DNA of 64,000 nucleotides from Geodermatophilus aquaeductus (GCF_900182545.1 NZ_FXTJ01000006.1:62001-126000), one strand, 5' to 3'; shown: positions 39,928-48,535, counted from the stretch's first letter. Numbers and translations are program-made. Notes: generated by a model from the sequence alone, not told the origin.

Positions 39928-39964
39928 CGACGGCGCCCCGGCCCTCTCGGCCGGGGCGCCGTCG
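39928..39964 (+). terminator. Strong terminator of the NlpC/P60 gene
   Basis: 16-base perfect arms (CGACGGCGCCCCGGCC and complement) with a 5-base loop, ten bases after the stop. Confidence 0.85.
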
Positions 39965-40033
39965 CGCCCCGCATCGAGCACTTCCCGAACAGCCTGCGGA
40001 CGTGTCGACAGCGGCCTGACCTGGGCTTTCACG

Positions 40034-40062
40034 TTGATCGACCCGGCATAGTCGGCTAGACT
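40034..40062 (+). promoter_or_regulatory. Promoter giving a leaderless mRNA for the HNH gene
   Basis: TTGATC (40034-40039), a 17-base spacer and TAGACT (40057-40062). The -10 ends six bases before ATG 40069, so the first transcribed base should be the A of the start codon. Confidence 0.65.
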
Positions 40063-40068
40063 TCGTAC

Positions 40069-41244
40069 ATGTGTTCGGGTGATCTGGGCGGCGGTGACGT
40101 CCTCGACGACGTCGCCGCGCTGGTCGCCGAGCGCAACCGGATCGACGCCGCGCTGGCCCGCTGTGTGCGGGCGGCGGAGCTGTCGCAGGCACCCGAGCGC
40201 GACGGACAGAAGTCGATGGCCTCCTGGCTGCGCGGGCACTGCCGCCTGTCACCGGCCGAGGCGTCGCGGCTGGTGCGCAACGGGCGGGCGCTGGAGCACC
40301 TACCGGCGCTGGCCGAGGCGCACGACGCTGGTCTGGTGTCCGCGGCGCAGGTGGCCGAGGCGGCGCGGGCGGTGACACCGCAGCGGCTGGCCTCAGCTGC
40401 CGCTCAGGGCGTCGGCCTGGCCGTGATCGACGCGGTGTTCACCCAGGTCGCCATCGACCAACCGCACGGCGATCTGGTGCAGGTCGTGCAGCGCTACCGC
40501 GACGACCTCGACCCCGACGGTCCCGAGCCCGATCCCACCGAGGGTCGCTCGTTGACGGTGGTCAAGCACGCCGACGGGTCTCGCACGTTCCACGGCTGCC
40601 TGGACGCCGTCGGCGGGGAGAAGTTCGCCGTCGCCCTGGAGTCCTTCACCCAGGCCGACCGCCCGGCCGGGGACGAGCGGACCCGGGCGCAGCGGCAGGC
40701 CGACGCCTTGGTGCAGTTGTGCGACAACGCGCTGGCCTCCGGCGGCCTGCCGACGCTGCGGACGGTCAAGCCGCACGTGGCGGCCCGCATCGACCTCGAC
40801 GACCTCGCCGACCCCGCCCCCGGCAAGGGTGCTGCCATCCTCGGGTCGGGTGCGGTCATCTCCGCCGCCAGAGCCCGCTGGCTGGCCTGCGACGGCGCCG
40901 TTAGCCGAGTGGTCTTCGGGCCCGACGGCGTCCCTCTCGACCTCGGCCGCGAGCACCGCCTCGCCGACCGGCACCTGCGCCGCGCGGTCGAGCTCCGCGA
41001 CGGCGGCTGCGTCTTCGCCGGCTGCGCCGCCCCCACCTGGTGGGCCGACGTGCACCACCTCGTGCACTGGATCGACGACGGCGAGACCAGCCTCGAGAAC
41101 TCAGCGCTGCTGTGCGAACGCCACCACACCAAGGTGCACCACGGGTTCCGGGTCGAGCGACAACCCGACGGCCGATGGCACACCTGGCGACCCGACGGCA
41201 CCGAGATCACCACGCCGTCACCGCTCCTCGCTCCTGTCGCCTGA
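40069..41244 (+). CDS. DUF222 domain-containing HNH endonuclease family protein
   Basis: A 391-residue protein of the DUF222-HNH type that is repeated many times in Mycobacterium- and Geodermatophilus-like genomes. The N-terminal DUF222 helices include SMASWLRGHCRLSPAEASRL and GLVSAAQVAEAARAV. The C-terminal HNH motif is GCAAPTWWADVHHLVHWIDD followed by NSALLCERHHTKVHHG, with His and Asn in the expected places. The family is thought to belong to mobile or repeat-associated nucleases; its role is unknown. No intron or intein is evident. It has its own leaderless promoter. The next gene, a DUF3883-like protein, starts about 100 bases later. Confidence 0.9.
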   Translation: MCSGDLGGGDVLDDVAALVAERNRIDAALARCVRAAELSQAPERDGQKSMASWLRGHCRLSPAEASRLVRNGRALEHLPALAEAHDAGLVSAAQVAEAARAVTPQRLASAAAQGVGLAVIDAVFTQVAIDQPHGDLVQVVQRYRDDLDPDGPEPDPTEGRSLTVVKHADGSRTFHGCLDAVGGEKFAVALESFTQADRPAGDERTRAQRQADALVQLCDNALASGGLPTLRTVKPHVAARIDLDDLADPAPGKGAAILGSGAVISAARARWLACDGAVSRVVFGPDGVPLDLGREHRLADRHLRRAVELRDGGCVFAGCAAPTWWADVHHLVHWIDDGETSLENSALLCERHHTKVHHGFRVERQPDGRWHTWRPDGTEITTPSPLLAPVA

Positions 41245-41345
41245 GATCCCGACAGCTGCTGCTCCGCGTCCTGGTTGCCCTTGAGCACATGCCGGGCTTG
41301 GGTACGCGTCGGCTCACTGTGACGACGACTTCGAGGAGTGGCGGC

Positions 41346-41759
41346 GTGGCGACATCCGAGTTGAGGTCACCGAAGCAGGTCGAGGACGCAGCGATCAGCT
41401 TCGTCGTCCAGCAGGAGAAGCTCGCAGGGCGAGAAGCCATCGACACTCGCTACCAGGGCGCCGTCGCGGATCTCGTCAGTGGTGACCGGATCATCGAGGT
41501 GAAGGCTGCCGGTACCAGCTTCCGCGGGCAGGACCTCTGGCTCGAGACACGTCAGGTGCAGGCGGCCAGAGCCGATCCGGACCGCTTCTGGCTCTACCTC
41601 GTCGAGAACGTCCGCCAAGGAGATCCCGCGCACTTCCGACTCCTCCGAGTCGGCGGCGAGCAACTGCAGCAACTCATGGCGAAGGCGAGAGAGCGCCACT
41701 ACTACGAAGTGCCCCTACCCGTCGCCGTCTACGACGCGGTCCTGGCGCTAGACGACTGA
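41346..41759 (+). CDS. DUF3883-like (PD-(D/E)XK-fold) protein
   Basis: A 137-residue protein with ADLVSGDRIIEVKAAGTSFR in the centre, which supplies Asp42 and Glu51-x-Lys53, the core of the PD-(D/E)XK nuclease fold as seen in DUF3883 domains. The family is often fused to restriction or helicase proteins; here it stands alone. GTG 41346 has GAGGAG eight bases upstream. Codon use is less GC-rich than around it (for example gaagccatcgacactcgc), which suggests recent gain. It converges on the zinc-ribbon gene with seven bases between stops. Confidence 0.65.
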   Translation: MATSELRSPKQVEDAAISFVVQQEKLAGREAIDTRYQGAVADLVSGDRIIEVKAAGTSFRGQDLWLETRQVQAARADPDRFWLYLVENVRQGDPAHFRLLRVGGEQLQQLMAKARERHYYEVPLPVAVYDAVLALDD

Positions 41760-41766
41760 GCGCAGG

Positions 41767-42192
41767 TCAGTGCTGGATGCCGATGTAGCGCTCGGCGCAG
41801 GCCATGCAGAGGCCGGTGTTGTCGTGGACGTGCTCGCGGGCGTTGACCTGCCGGCACACCGGGCACCAGCGGAAGGTGCGGCGCCGCTTGCGGGCGACCT
41901 CCTCGCCCGCCTCGGCCAGAGCCGCCCGCTCGTAGAGCACCTCGTCGGAGGAGAACCGGCGGTCGGCCACGAACTCCCACACCAGCTCCGCCGGACCCGA
42001 CCACCGCGGCTCGGGGCGGGCCAGCGTGAACCCGAAGCCGTCCCAGCCGACCGCCACCTGTGCCGGCCGGCCGCTCACGAACCACCGCTCGTGCTCGGGC
42101 CCGCGGACCTCCGTCCAGGCGTCGCCCAGCGCCCGCACCAGCACGTCGGGCGCGACGCCGACCAAGGCGGCGAGCTCCGCGGTGTCAGACAC
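41767..42192 (-). CDS. Zinc-ribbon protein coupled to the RecB-like helicase gene
   Basis: A 141-residue cytoplasmic protein. The N-terminal 100 residues are unrecognised (VAVGWDGFGFTLARPEPRWS, WEFVADRRFSSDEVLYE). The C-terminal 40 residues carry CPVCRQVN and GLCMACAERY, two CxxC pairs 17 residues apart, a zinc ribbon. GTG 42192 overlaps the last codons of the RecB-like nuclease/helicase gene by eight bases, so the two are co-translated and may work together on nucleic acid. No family is recognised. Confidence 0.7.
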   Translation of the reverse strand: MSDTAELAALVGVAPDVLVRALGDAWTEVRGPEHERWFVSGRPAQVAVGWDGFGFTLARPEPRWSGPAELVWEFVADRRFSSDEVLYERAALAEAGEEVARKRRRTFRWCPVCRQVNAREHVHDNTGLCMACAERYIGIQH

Positions 42193-45100
42193 CGGCCATC
42201 TCGGCCAGCCGGCACATCGCGTTGACCTGGCGCAGCTGCTCCGGCGTCCGCACGGCGGCGTCGAGCAGCAGCGGGCTCATCACCACCACGGCCAGCGCCT
42301 TCGCCCGCGACACCGCCACGTTGAGGCGGTTGAGGTCGTACAGGAACGACACCCCGCGCGGCGCCTCCTCGGCCGACGTCGACGTCGTCGAGTAGACGAC
42401 CACCGGCGCCTCCTGGCCCTGGAACCGGTCGACGGTGCCCACCCGCGCGCCGTCGGGCAGCAGCGAGCGGATCAGCGCCACCTGGTTGTTGTACGGCGCC
42501 ACGACGAGCACGTCGTCGGGACCGATCGGCCGCTCGGCGCCCTCGGCGTCCACCCAGCCGACGCCCTGCAGCGACTGCCAGACAGCGGCCACCTCGGCCG
42601 CCTCCTCCGCAGACGACGCCGAGCACGCCACCGTGTGCCGGACCTCCCGCACCGCGAGCCCCGACCCCGACACCAGCCCGCCCGGCCGCACGGTGATCCG
42701 CTCGCGCAGCGGCGCCGACTCCAGCCGGCCCTCGTACGCCAGGTCGGACACGAACGCGGTCAGCGCCGGGTGCATCCGGTAGGTCGTGTCGAGGAAGATC
42801 CCGCGACCCTCCGGCACGGTCGGGTGCCCCTCGAGCAGGTGCTCGAGCGCCGAGAGCCCGGACTCCCCCGGGTGCACGCCCTGCGTCGGCTGCGCCAGCT
42901 GCTGCGGGTCGCCCAGGAGGACCAGCGAGCGGGCCGACCGCGCCACCGCCACCGCGTTGGCCAGTGAGAACTGCCCCGCCTCGTCGACGACGAGCACGTC
43001 GACGGCCTCGGCCAGGTCCGGCTGCGTCCAGAACCACGCGGTCCCGCCGACCAGCGACACGTCGCCGTCGAGCAGCCGGGAGGCGACCTCCTTGCCGTTC
43101 TTCGACCACTCCACGCCCGGCGCACCGCAGGCCTGCTTCTCCTCGCACTTCTGCAGCGCGGGTCGGCTCACGGCCGACAGCACGTTGCCGATCACGGCGT
43201 GCGAGGTGGCCGTGACGCCGACCTTCTTGCCGGCGTCGAGCAGCGCGCGGATCAGGTGCGAGGCGGCGCGCGTCTTGCCGCTGCCGGGCGGGCCCTGCAC
43301 GGCGAGCACCTCGCCGTCGAGCCGCAGCCCGAGCCGGACGACGGCGTCGCCGGCCTGCTCGTCGGGGCGACGGCGGCAGTCCGCGGGCACCCGCCGCTCG
43401 AGCAGCGCCTGACCGAGGCAGTCGCGGCCGGCGAGGACGTCGTCGGCGGTCGCGGCGATGGCTGCCCGCATGCCCTTGTCGTCGAGCGGTCCGCTCGGCC
43501 CGAGCCCGCGCGCGGCCACGGCCGGCTTGGCGGTCTTGACGACGAGCCGCCCCGCGACAGCGTCCAGCGCGACGACGGTGCCCACACTGACCCGCTGGTC
43601 GACGTCGACCGCCGTGGACCCGGCCGAGAGCTTCGTGTCCTGCGGCGGGAACCGGTACTCGTAGAGCTTCGAGCGCTTCTCCTGGCCGATCTCGACCGGC
43701 GCGGTCAGCTGGCCGAGCGCGGTGCCGTCCTCGACGAGCGCGGCGTCGTCGAGGTCGGCGCGGGCGAAGAACTCCCACCAGCCGGGGCGGGCCTCACGGC
43801 GGTGCCACTGCACGAGGTCGCCGAGCAGGTCGTGCCCGGCCTCCTGGAGCCGCTCGACCAGGGCGAGTTCCTCGACCTCGGCCTCCGACCGCGGCGCCGG
43901 GCCGGTGGCCTCGGGCAGCAGCGGGCGCGGCTGGTCACCGTACTGGCGGACCAACTCCTCGCGCTGCGTCTCCAGCCAGTCGTGCAGCTCGCGGGTCGAG
44001 TCGACGTCGTCCTTGTTGTAGAGCTCGATCGCCTCGAGGCGCTTGGGGTCGCGGTCGGCGAGCCACTGCTCGTAGGCGATGACGCTGCTCATGGCGTCGG
44101 CGACGTCGCCGGTGTGCTGCCGGCCATAGAACGCCTCGACCTTCTTGATCGAGTACGAGCCCTTGCTGATCCGCATCGACTGCTTGACCACGGGATAGAG
44201 GTCGACGAACCGCTCGGCGCGCAGCAGCTGGTCGAGCTCGGCCTCGCGGACCCCGTACCGGCCGGTGAGCCGCTTGAGCGCGCTGACCTCGTAGGCGGCG
44301 TAGTGGTAGACGTGCATGCCCGGGTCGTTGCGCCAGGCCTCCACGATCAGGTCGACGAGGTCGGCGACCATCTGCCTCTCGGCGACCGGGTCGTGCGCCC
44401 ACAGCGCGGTGAAGCTCCCCTGCCGGTCGCCGATGCCGGCGAGGTACTCCAGCCCCGCGCCGTCGGCGGAGTGGGGGTCGCCCTCGAAGTCGAGGTAGAG
44501 GTCGCCGTGGCTGGGCTCGGGGAGCCGGAGCAGGCCGGTGAATCCCGACGGGGGCAGCAGCGTGCGGCTCGGGACGCCGGTGCGGCGCTCGTCGAGCTGC
44601 TGGCGCGCCTGCTCCTGCAGCCGGGTGCGGGTGGCCGCGCCGATGCGGGCGGCCTTGAGCGTCTCCGGGTCCGCGTGGGCCAACTGCTCGAGCGTGGCGA
44701 TGCCGGCGGCGCGCAGGGCCTCGCGGGTGTCGCGGCGCATGCCGGCGACCAGGCTGAGGTCGTCGGCGGCCAGCAGCTCGGCGTCGCAGCGCGGCTTCCA
44801 CGTGCACTGGTTGCAGTAGGACGTCGGGACCGGCTCGGTGGCCGGCGGATCGGCGACGAAGGCGGTCAGATTGCGCCGGGCGCGGCGGGCGTACGCGGCG
44901 ACGTCGACCAGCCGCCAGGGGTTGGTGACGCCGTCGCCGGTGACCACGCAGACGCGGTCGGGGTGGCGGCCCTGGAGGACGGCCAGGCGCTCGGCGTAGG
45001 TGGCCATCTGCAGCAGCGCCGGCACCTTGACGCGGCGGGCGAGCTTGGCGTCGGCGACCTCGTAGGACCAGTTCCCCAGGTCGGACGGCGTCGCGACCTT

Positions 45101-45460
45101 GAGCAGGAAGTCGGCGGCACCGCCCCAGACGCCGTCGAAGAACTGGGCCTGCGAGATGACGTCGACGCCGTCGCGCATGGCCTGCAGCGTCAGCGCCTCG
45201 GCCTCGCGGCGGCCAGCGGCGTCGAACCGCGCCGGGATGCGGACGACGGTGCGGCCCTCGGCCTCGAGCGCGTCGAGGTAGCGCATCTCGTGCTCGGTGC
45301 CGAGGTCGGCGATGAGCGCGGCGTGGTCGGTCGGGCCCTCGGCGAGCGGCTTGAGCCGGCCGTCGGCGACGGCGAGGTCGAGCGTCGTCACGTGCGGGCA
45401 CGCCTGGTGGCGGGTCAGGTCGGTGGGGCTCAGGAGCAGCGAGCCGTCGGTGCGGTACAT
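42185..45460 (-). CDS. TM0106-family RecB-like nuclease with RNase H-like and SF1 helicase domains
   Basis: A 1091-residue protein. N-terminal RecB-like nuclease (about 1-230), with Cys21, Cys216, Cys219 and Cys225 arranged like the Fe-S cysteines of Cas4/AddB-type nucleases and YEVADAKLARRV as the E-x-K region. A YprB-like RNase H fold (about 310-500) has LYLDFEGDP and ELYNKDDVDSTREL. SF1 helicase (about 640-1090) has Walker A GPPGSGKT at 723-730, DEAG at Asp826/Glu827, LLGDPQQLAQP, VDRFQGQEAPVVV and NRLNVAVSRAKAL. Such proteins are predicted DNA or RNA repair enzymes and occur near defence genes; no activity has been assigned. Start ATG 45460 fits the family opening MYRTDGSLLLSPTDL. Confidence 0.88.
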   Translation of the reverse strand: MYRTDGSLLLSPTDLTRHQACPHVTTLDLAVADGRLKPLAEGPTDHAALIADLGTEHEMRYLDALEAEGRTVVRIPARFDAAGRREAEALTLQAMRDGVDVISQAQFFDGVWGGAADFLLKVATPSDLGNWSYEVADAKLARRVKVPALLQMATYAERLAVLQGRHPDRVCVVTGDGVTNPWRLVDVAAYARRARRNLTAFVADPPATEPVPTSYCNQCTWKPRCDAELLAADDLSLVAGMRRDTREALRAAGIATLEQLAHADPETLKAARIGAATRTRLQEQARQQLDERRTGVPSRTLLPPSGFTGLLRLPEPSHGDLYLDFEGDPHSADGAGLEYLAGIGDRQGSFTALWAHDPVAERQMVADLVDLIVEAWRNDPGMHVYHYAAYEVSALKRLTGRYGVREAELDQLLRAERFVDLYPVVKQSMRISKGSYSIKKVEAFYGRQHTGDVADAMSSVIAYEQWLADRDPKRLEAIELYNKDDVDSTRELHDWLETQREELVRQYGDQPRPLLPEATGPAPRSEAEVEELALVERLQEAGHDLLGDLVQWHRREARPGWWEFFARADLDDAALVEDGTALGQLTAPVEIGQEKRSKLYEYRFPPQDTKLSAGSTAVDVDQRVSVGTVVALDAVAGRLVVKTAKPAVAARGLGPSGPLDDKGMRAAIAATADDVLAGRDCLGQALLERRVPADCRRRPDEQAGDAVVRLGLRLDGEVLAVQGPPGSGKTRAASHLIRALLDAGKKVGVTATSHAVIGNVLSAVSRPALQKCEEKQACGAPGVEWSKNGKEVASRLLDGDVSLVGGTAWFWTQPDLAEAVDVLVVDEAGQFSLANAVAVARSARSLVLLGDPQQLAQPTQGVHPGESGLSALEHLLEGHPTVPEGRGIFLDTTYRMHPALTAFVSDLAYEGRLESAPLRERITVRPGGLVSGSGLAVREVRHTVACSASSAEEAAEVAAVWQSLQGVGWVDAEGAERPIGPDDVLVVAPYNNQVALIRSLLPDGARVGTVDRFQGQEAPVVVYSTTSTSAEEAPRGVSFLYDLNRLNVAVSRAKALAVVVMSPLLLDAAVRTPEQLRQVNAMCRLAEMAGV

Positions 45461-45535
45461 CGAGACGGGACGGTCTCATGCGAGGACCGTGATCGGCGTG
45501 CTCCGCGCCGGACCGCGTCACGCAGACTGACGCGC

Positions 45536-46933
45536 GTGACTGCTGGACTGCACCGCTCGCACCGGGTGGCGGGTGCCCTCGTCGGCTCGGCGGTGGGTGA
45601 CGCGCTGGGTGCGCCGTTCGAGTTCGGCCCGCCCGGGGCGTTTTCCGCCCGCTTCCCCTCCCCCGCCCGCGGGTCGTCGACAGAGATGTGCGGCGGCGGG
45701 TCACTGGGGTGGGAGCCGGGCGAGTTCACCGACGACACCCAGATGGCGCTGCTGGTGGCGCAGTCGCTGGTGGAACGCGGCGGGCTGTCCGAACCGGACC
45801 TGTTCGCGCGGTTCGTCACCTGGGCGGAGGCCGAGCCGCCGGACATCGGCAACCAGACGCGGGCGGTGCTGTCGTCCGGCCTGCCGTGGGATCGCGCTGC
45901 CGCCGAGCACTTCGCGCGGTCGGGGCACGCGGCGGGGAACGGCTCGCTGATGCGGACGACGCCGGCGGCGATCTGGTTCTCCCGCTTCAGCACCGACGCG
46001 ACCGTGGACGCCGCGCGCCGGATCTCCGCGCTGACCCACGGGGACGCGTCCGCCGGCGAGGGCTGCGCCGTCTTCCACGAGCTGCTGCGGGTGGCGCTCG
46101 ACGGCGGCGACCCGCTGGCCGCCGTCCCCGATGCCCTGTCGCTGGTGACGCCCGAGCACCGGGACCGGTGGGCGGCCGTGCTGGCCCCCGACTGGGAGCC
46201 GTCGATGGCGACCGAGTCGAACGGCGCGGTGTGGCCGACGCTCGGGCAGGCGGTCTGGGCGCTGCGGCGGGGGCGTGACTTCGCCGAGGTGCTGCGGCTG
46301 GTGATCGACCTGGGCGGCGACACCGACACGGTCGCGTGCGTGGCCGGCGGCCTGGCCGGCGCGGTGTACGGGATGGGCGGCATCCCGATGCGGTGGTCGT
46401 CGGCAGTGCACGGCGTCGTCCCCGGTTTTCCTGGACCCGTGTGGCGGCTGCCCGACCTGCAGCAGCTCGCCGCGGCGCTCGACGGCAAGCCGGTGCCGTC
46501 GTACGACCCCGGCGTCATCCCGCGGATCGGCCCGGTGGAGGTCCTGCCGGGGATCTGGGCGGGCAACCTCGACGGCGCGCGGTACTCCGACGAGGACTTC
46601 GCGGTCATCTCGCTGTGCCGGCTGGGCGAGCCGTTCCCGCACACCAACCACCGGATGGCCTACATCGCCGACAACGACCACAACGTCGACCTCGACGTCA
46701 TGCTCACCGACGTCCTCGACGACCTCACCGCGCTGCACGCCGAGGGACACCGGGTGCTCGTGCACTGCCACGGCGGGGCGTCGCGGACCGGGCTGGTGCT
46801 GCGCGGCTGGCTGGTGCGCGAGCGGGGGATGTCGGTCGAGGAGGCGACGGCGCACGTCGCGGAGCGCTGGCCGCACCTCGGCCTGTGGAACGCCAGCTTC
46901 ACCACGGCCCTGGATCGCCTGGCCTCCCGCTGA
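45536..46933 (+). CDS. ADP-ribosylglycohydrolase fused to a dual-specificity phosphatase domain
   Basis: A 465-residue protein with two enzymes. Residues 1 to about 310 are a DraG-type ADP-ribosylglycohydrolase: VAGALVGSAVGDALGAPFEF, metal-binding GEFTDDTQMALLVA and LGGDTDTVACVAGGLAGAVY. Residues about 320-465 form a cysteine phosphatase fold with the P-loop VHCHGGASRTG, catalytic Cys411 and Arg417. This pair could remove ADP-ribose and then process a phosphate or phospho-ADP-ribose group; ADP-ribose repair is the likely theme. Start is GTG 45536. A CAGACT hexamer seven bases upstream could make it leaderless. A broken relative of its first 40 residues lies at 61379. Confidence 0.87.
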   Translation: MTAGLHRSHRVAGALVGSAVGDALGAPFEFGPPGAFSARFPSPARGSSTEMCGGGSLGWEPGEFTDDTQMALLVAQSLVERGGLSEPDLFARFVTWAEAEPPDIGNQTRAVLSSGLPWDRAAAEHFARSGHAAGNGSLMRTTPAAIWFSRFSTDATVDAARRISALTHGDASAGEGCAVFHELLRVALDGGDPLAAVPDALSLVTPEHRDRWAAVLAPDWEPSMATESNGAVWPTLGQAVWALRRGRDFAEVLRLVIDLGGDTDTVACVAGGLAGAVYGMGGIPMRWSSAVHGVVPGFPGPVWRLPDLQQLAAALDGKPVPSYDPGVIPRIGPVEVLPGIWAGNLDGARYSDEDFAVISLCRLGEPFPHTNHRMAYIADNDHNVDLDVMLTDVLDDLTALHAEGHRVLVHCHGGASRTGLVLRGWLVRERGMSVEEATAHVAERWPHLGLWNASFTTALDRLASR

Positions 46934-47042
46934 GGGTCGTGCGCCATCGACTCACCCTGTTCCGTGCTGGACGGCGCTCCGCGAGGAGCGTTCGAGCTGA
47001 CGCGGTGCCGCCGAGAAGACGCGGACCTCGAGGGGCGGTCAT
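46899..47042 (-). pseudogene. Possible remnant of the toxin partner of the Phd-type antitoxin
   Basis: An ATG overlaps the antitoxin stop (ATGA at 47039-47042), the usual coupling of toxin genes. The frame runs only 47 codons before a TGA and lies antisense to the 3' end of the ADP-ribosylglycohydrolase gene. The sequence is weakly like the N-terminal part of a RelE-type toxin (TASARTLLAERRPARN), but I would not claim homology. It is half the size of a RelE toxin, so if related it is truncated. Confidence 0.25.
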
Positions 47043-47311
47043 CTGCCCAGGCCGAACGCGGCCCTCAGTTCCTCACCGCGGGCGATCTCTCCGCGCTGGT
47101 CCTCAGCACGGGCCTTCCCGACGTCTGCACGAACGTCCTGCTGCGAGAGCCAGAAGAGGGTCTCGTGCAACGAGTCGAGGTCCTCCTTGGCAACGAGGAC
47201 GGCGGCCTCTCTTCCACAGCGGGTGATCGTGATGACCTCGTGGGTCCTCTCGACCGCTTCGACCAGCGCCGACAATTTCTGTCTCGCCTCATGGAGCGGC
47301 ACGGTCGTCAT
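47039..47311 (-). CDS. Phd/YefM-family antitoxin, no intact toxin beside it
   Basis: A 90-residue protein. The N-terminal Phd/YefM fold reads VPLHEARQKLSALVEAVERT and HEVITITRCGREAAVLVAKE, and the C terminus is charged (QRGEIARGEELRAAFGLGR). Such antitoxins bind their own promoter and neutralise a RelE/Doc-type toxin. Start is ATG 47311. No toxin of normal size lies on either side; only a 47-codon coupled frame follows. It may be an orphan regulator, or protect against a toxin encoded elsewhere. Lower GC bias than around it suggests acquisition. Confidence 0.85.
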   Translation of the reverse strand: MTTVPLHEARQKLSALVEAVERTHEVITITRCGREAAVLVAKEDLDSLHETLFWLSQQDVRADVGKARAEDQRGEIARGEELRAAFGLGR

Positions 47312-47441
47312 GCAACGAGTCTGGCCGACGAGACGGGCGGATGATCCGTGCGGCGGCGCTCGACGGCGGAACGGACCGGTGTCCCTCTGTGCACCTGTGC
47401 GCGCACATACATCCCAGGTCTGCCTTGTTAGCGTCGCGAGC

Positions 47442-47813
47442 ATGGCCGTCGACCCCCGTGGTGCAGACCTGAAGCGCTTTCTCCAGGAGGACCCGGGCGG
47501 GCCGGTGGTGATGCTCAACCTGCTCCGGTTCGCCGAGGGTGGCCGTGAGTCCTACGCGCGCTACGCGCAGGCTCTACGCGAGACGTTCCTCCCCCGCTAC
47601 GGCGGCGAGGTGCTCTACGCCGGCGAGGGCGGCACCCCGCTCGTGGCCGAGCAGGGCCAGGACTGGGACGCGGTACTGCTCGTGCGCTATCCCTCGCGGG
47701 AGGCGTTCAGCCGCATGGTCGCCGATCAGGAGTACCAGCAGGTCACGCACTTCCGCACGGAGGCACTGACCGAGGCCGTGCTGCAGCCGACCACCGCCTG
47801 GGACCGCGGCTGA
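47442..47813 (+). CDS. DUF1330-type small protein
   Basis: A 123-residue ferredoxin-fold-like protein. The segments GGPVVMLNLLRFAEGGRESY, WDAVLLVRYPSREAFSRMVA and TEALTEAVLQPTTAW match DUF1330 proteins, small dimeric alpha-beta barrel proteins of unknown role. Start ATG 47442 begins MAVDPRGADLKRFL. It is followed by a 22-base-arm stem-loop. No operon partner. Confidence 0.75.
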   Translation: MAVDPRGADLKRFLQEDPGGPVVMLNLLRFAEGGRESYARYAQALRETFLPRYGGEVLYAGEGGTPLVAEQGQDWDAVLLVRYPSREAFSRMVADQEYQQVTHFRTEALTEAVLQPTTAWDRG

Positions 47814-47830
47814 CCTCCCCCTCCGCCGGA

Positions 47831-47885
47831 CGATGTGCGCTCACGGCGCATTCCCCGGTCAAGAATGCGCCGTCAGCGCACATCG
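47831..47885 (+). terminator. Long stem-loop after the DUF1330-like gene
   Basis: 22-base arms with one mismatch and an 11-base loop (CGATGTGCGCTCACGGCGCA opening), 17 bases past the stop at 47813. Its size and symmetry resemble the large palindromes at 26315 and 29771, but the sequence is different. Confidence 0.75.
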
Positions 47886-47925
47886 TCGAGAACCCCGCGT
47901 CGCATTCGGGTCGTAGGTTCGGGCC

Positions 47926-48534
47926 ATGCGGAGGCCGCGCACGCAGGACGACCTCGACGCGACGTACTCCCCCGGCCAGACGCCGGAGCAGAGCCGCGCC
48001 GTGGCGCGGCAGCTGGAGGCGTGGGCCGCCGAGGGCACCCGGCCCGGCGACGAGGTCAACGCCGCCGAGCTGCTGGTGTTCGCCGGGAGCCAGCTCAGCC
48101 GGGTCGGTGACGTGCAGGAGGCACTGCGGGTGCTCCGCCGGGCCGTCGCGACGGGTGAGCCGGTCGACCCCGACGTGCGCTGCTTCCTGCACCACGCCCT
48201 GCTCGAGGTGGGGGACGTGGACGCCGCCCGGGAGCTGGCCGGGCAGTTGCGCCGGGAGCGCCCGTCCGACGTCGACGTCTACCTGCTCCTCGGCGAGGAC
48301 TACGAGGTGCACGGCGATCTGCGCGAGGCGCACCGCTGGTTGACGCTGGGGGTCCGGCGGTCGCTGGACGACGTGATCGACGGCGACGACGCCTCGGAGG
48401 ACCAGGTGCTGCGCCAGGCCGCCCACCTGCTGGTGTCCCGGGGACGGGTCCGCCGGGCCCTGGGCATGCCGGCCGACGAGTGGGACGAGCTGGTCCCCGA
48501 GCCGCCGACCCTCGACGAGGATCCGTTCGAGTGA
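47926..48534 (+). CDS. TPR-like hypothetical protein
   Basis: A 202-residue helical protein. Segments such as LVFAGSQLSRVGDVQEALRV, LHHALLEVGDVDAARELAGQ and LLLGEDYEVHGDLREAHRWL are spaced like tetratricopeptide repeats, so it is probably a protein-binding scaffold. The tail is acidic (DELVPEPPTLDEDPFE). TAGGTT lies six bases before ATG 47926, so the mRNA may be leaderless. It converges on the PD-(D/E)XK gene with one base between stops. Confidence 0.7.
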   Translation: MRRPRTQDDLDATYSPGQTPEQSRAVARQLEAWAAEGTRPGDEVNAAELLVFAGSQLSRVGDVQEALRVLRRAVATGEPVDPDVRCFLHHALLEVGDVDAARELAGQLRRERPSDVDVYLLLGEDYEVHGDLREAHRWLTLGVRRSLDDVIDGDDASEDQVLRQAAHLLVSRGRVRRALGMPADEWDELVPEPPTLDEDPFE

Positions 48535-48535
48535 C

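Noticed and set aside
43199..45535. Long plus-strand frame leading into the ADP-ribosylglycohydrolase gene
   Set aside because: It is antisense to the RecB-like helicase gene and low complexity; the real gene begins at GTG 45536 where family similarity starts.
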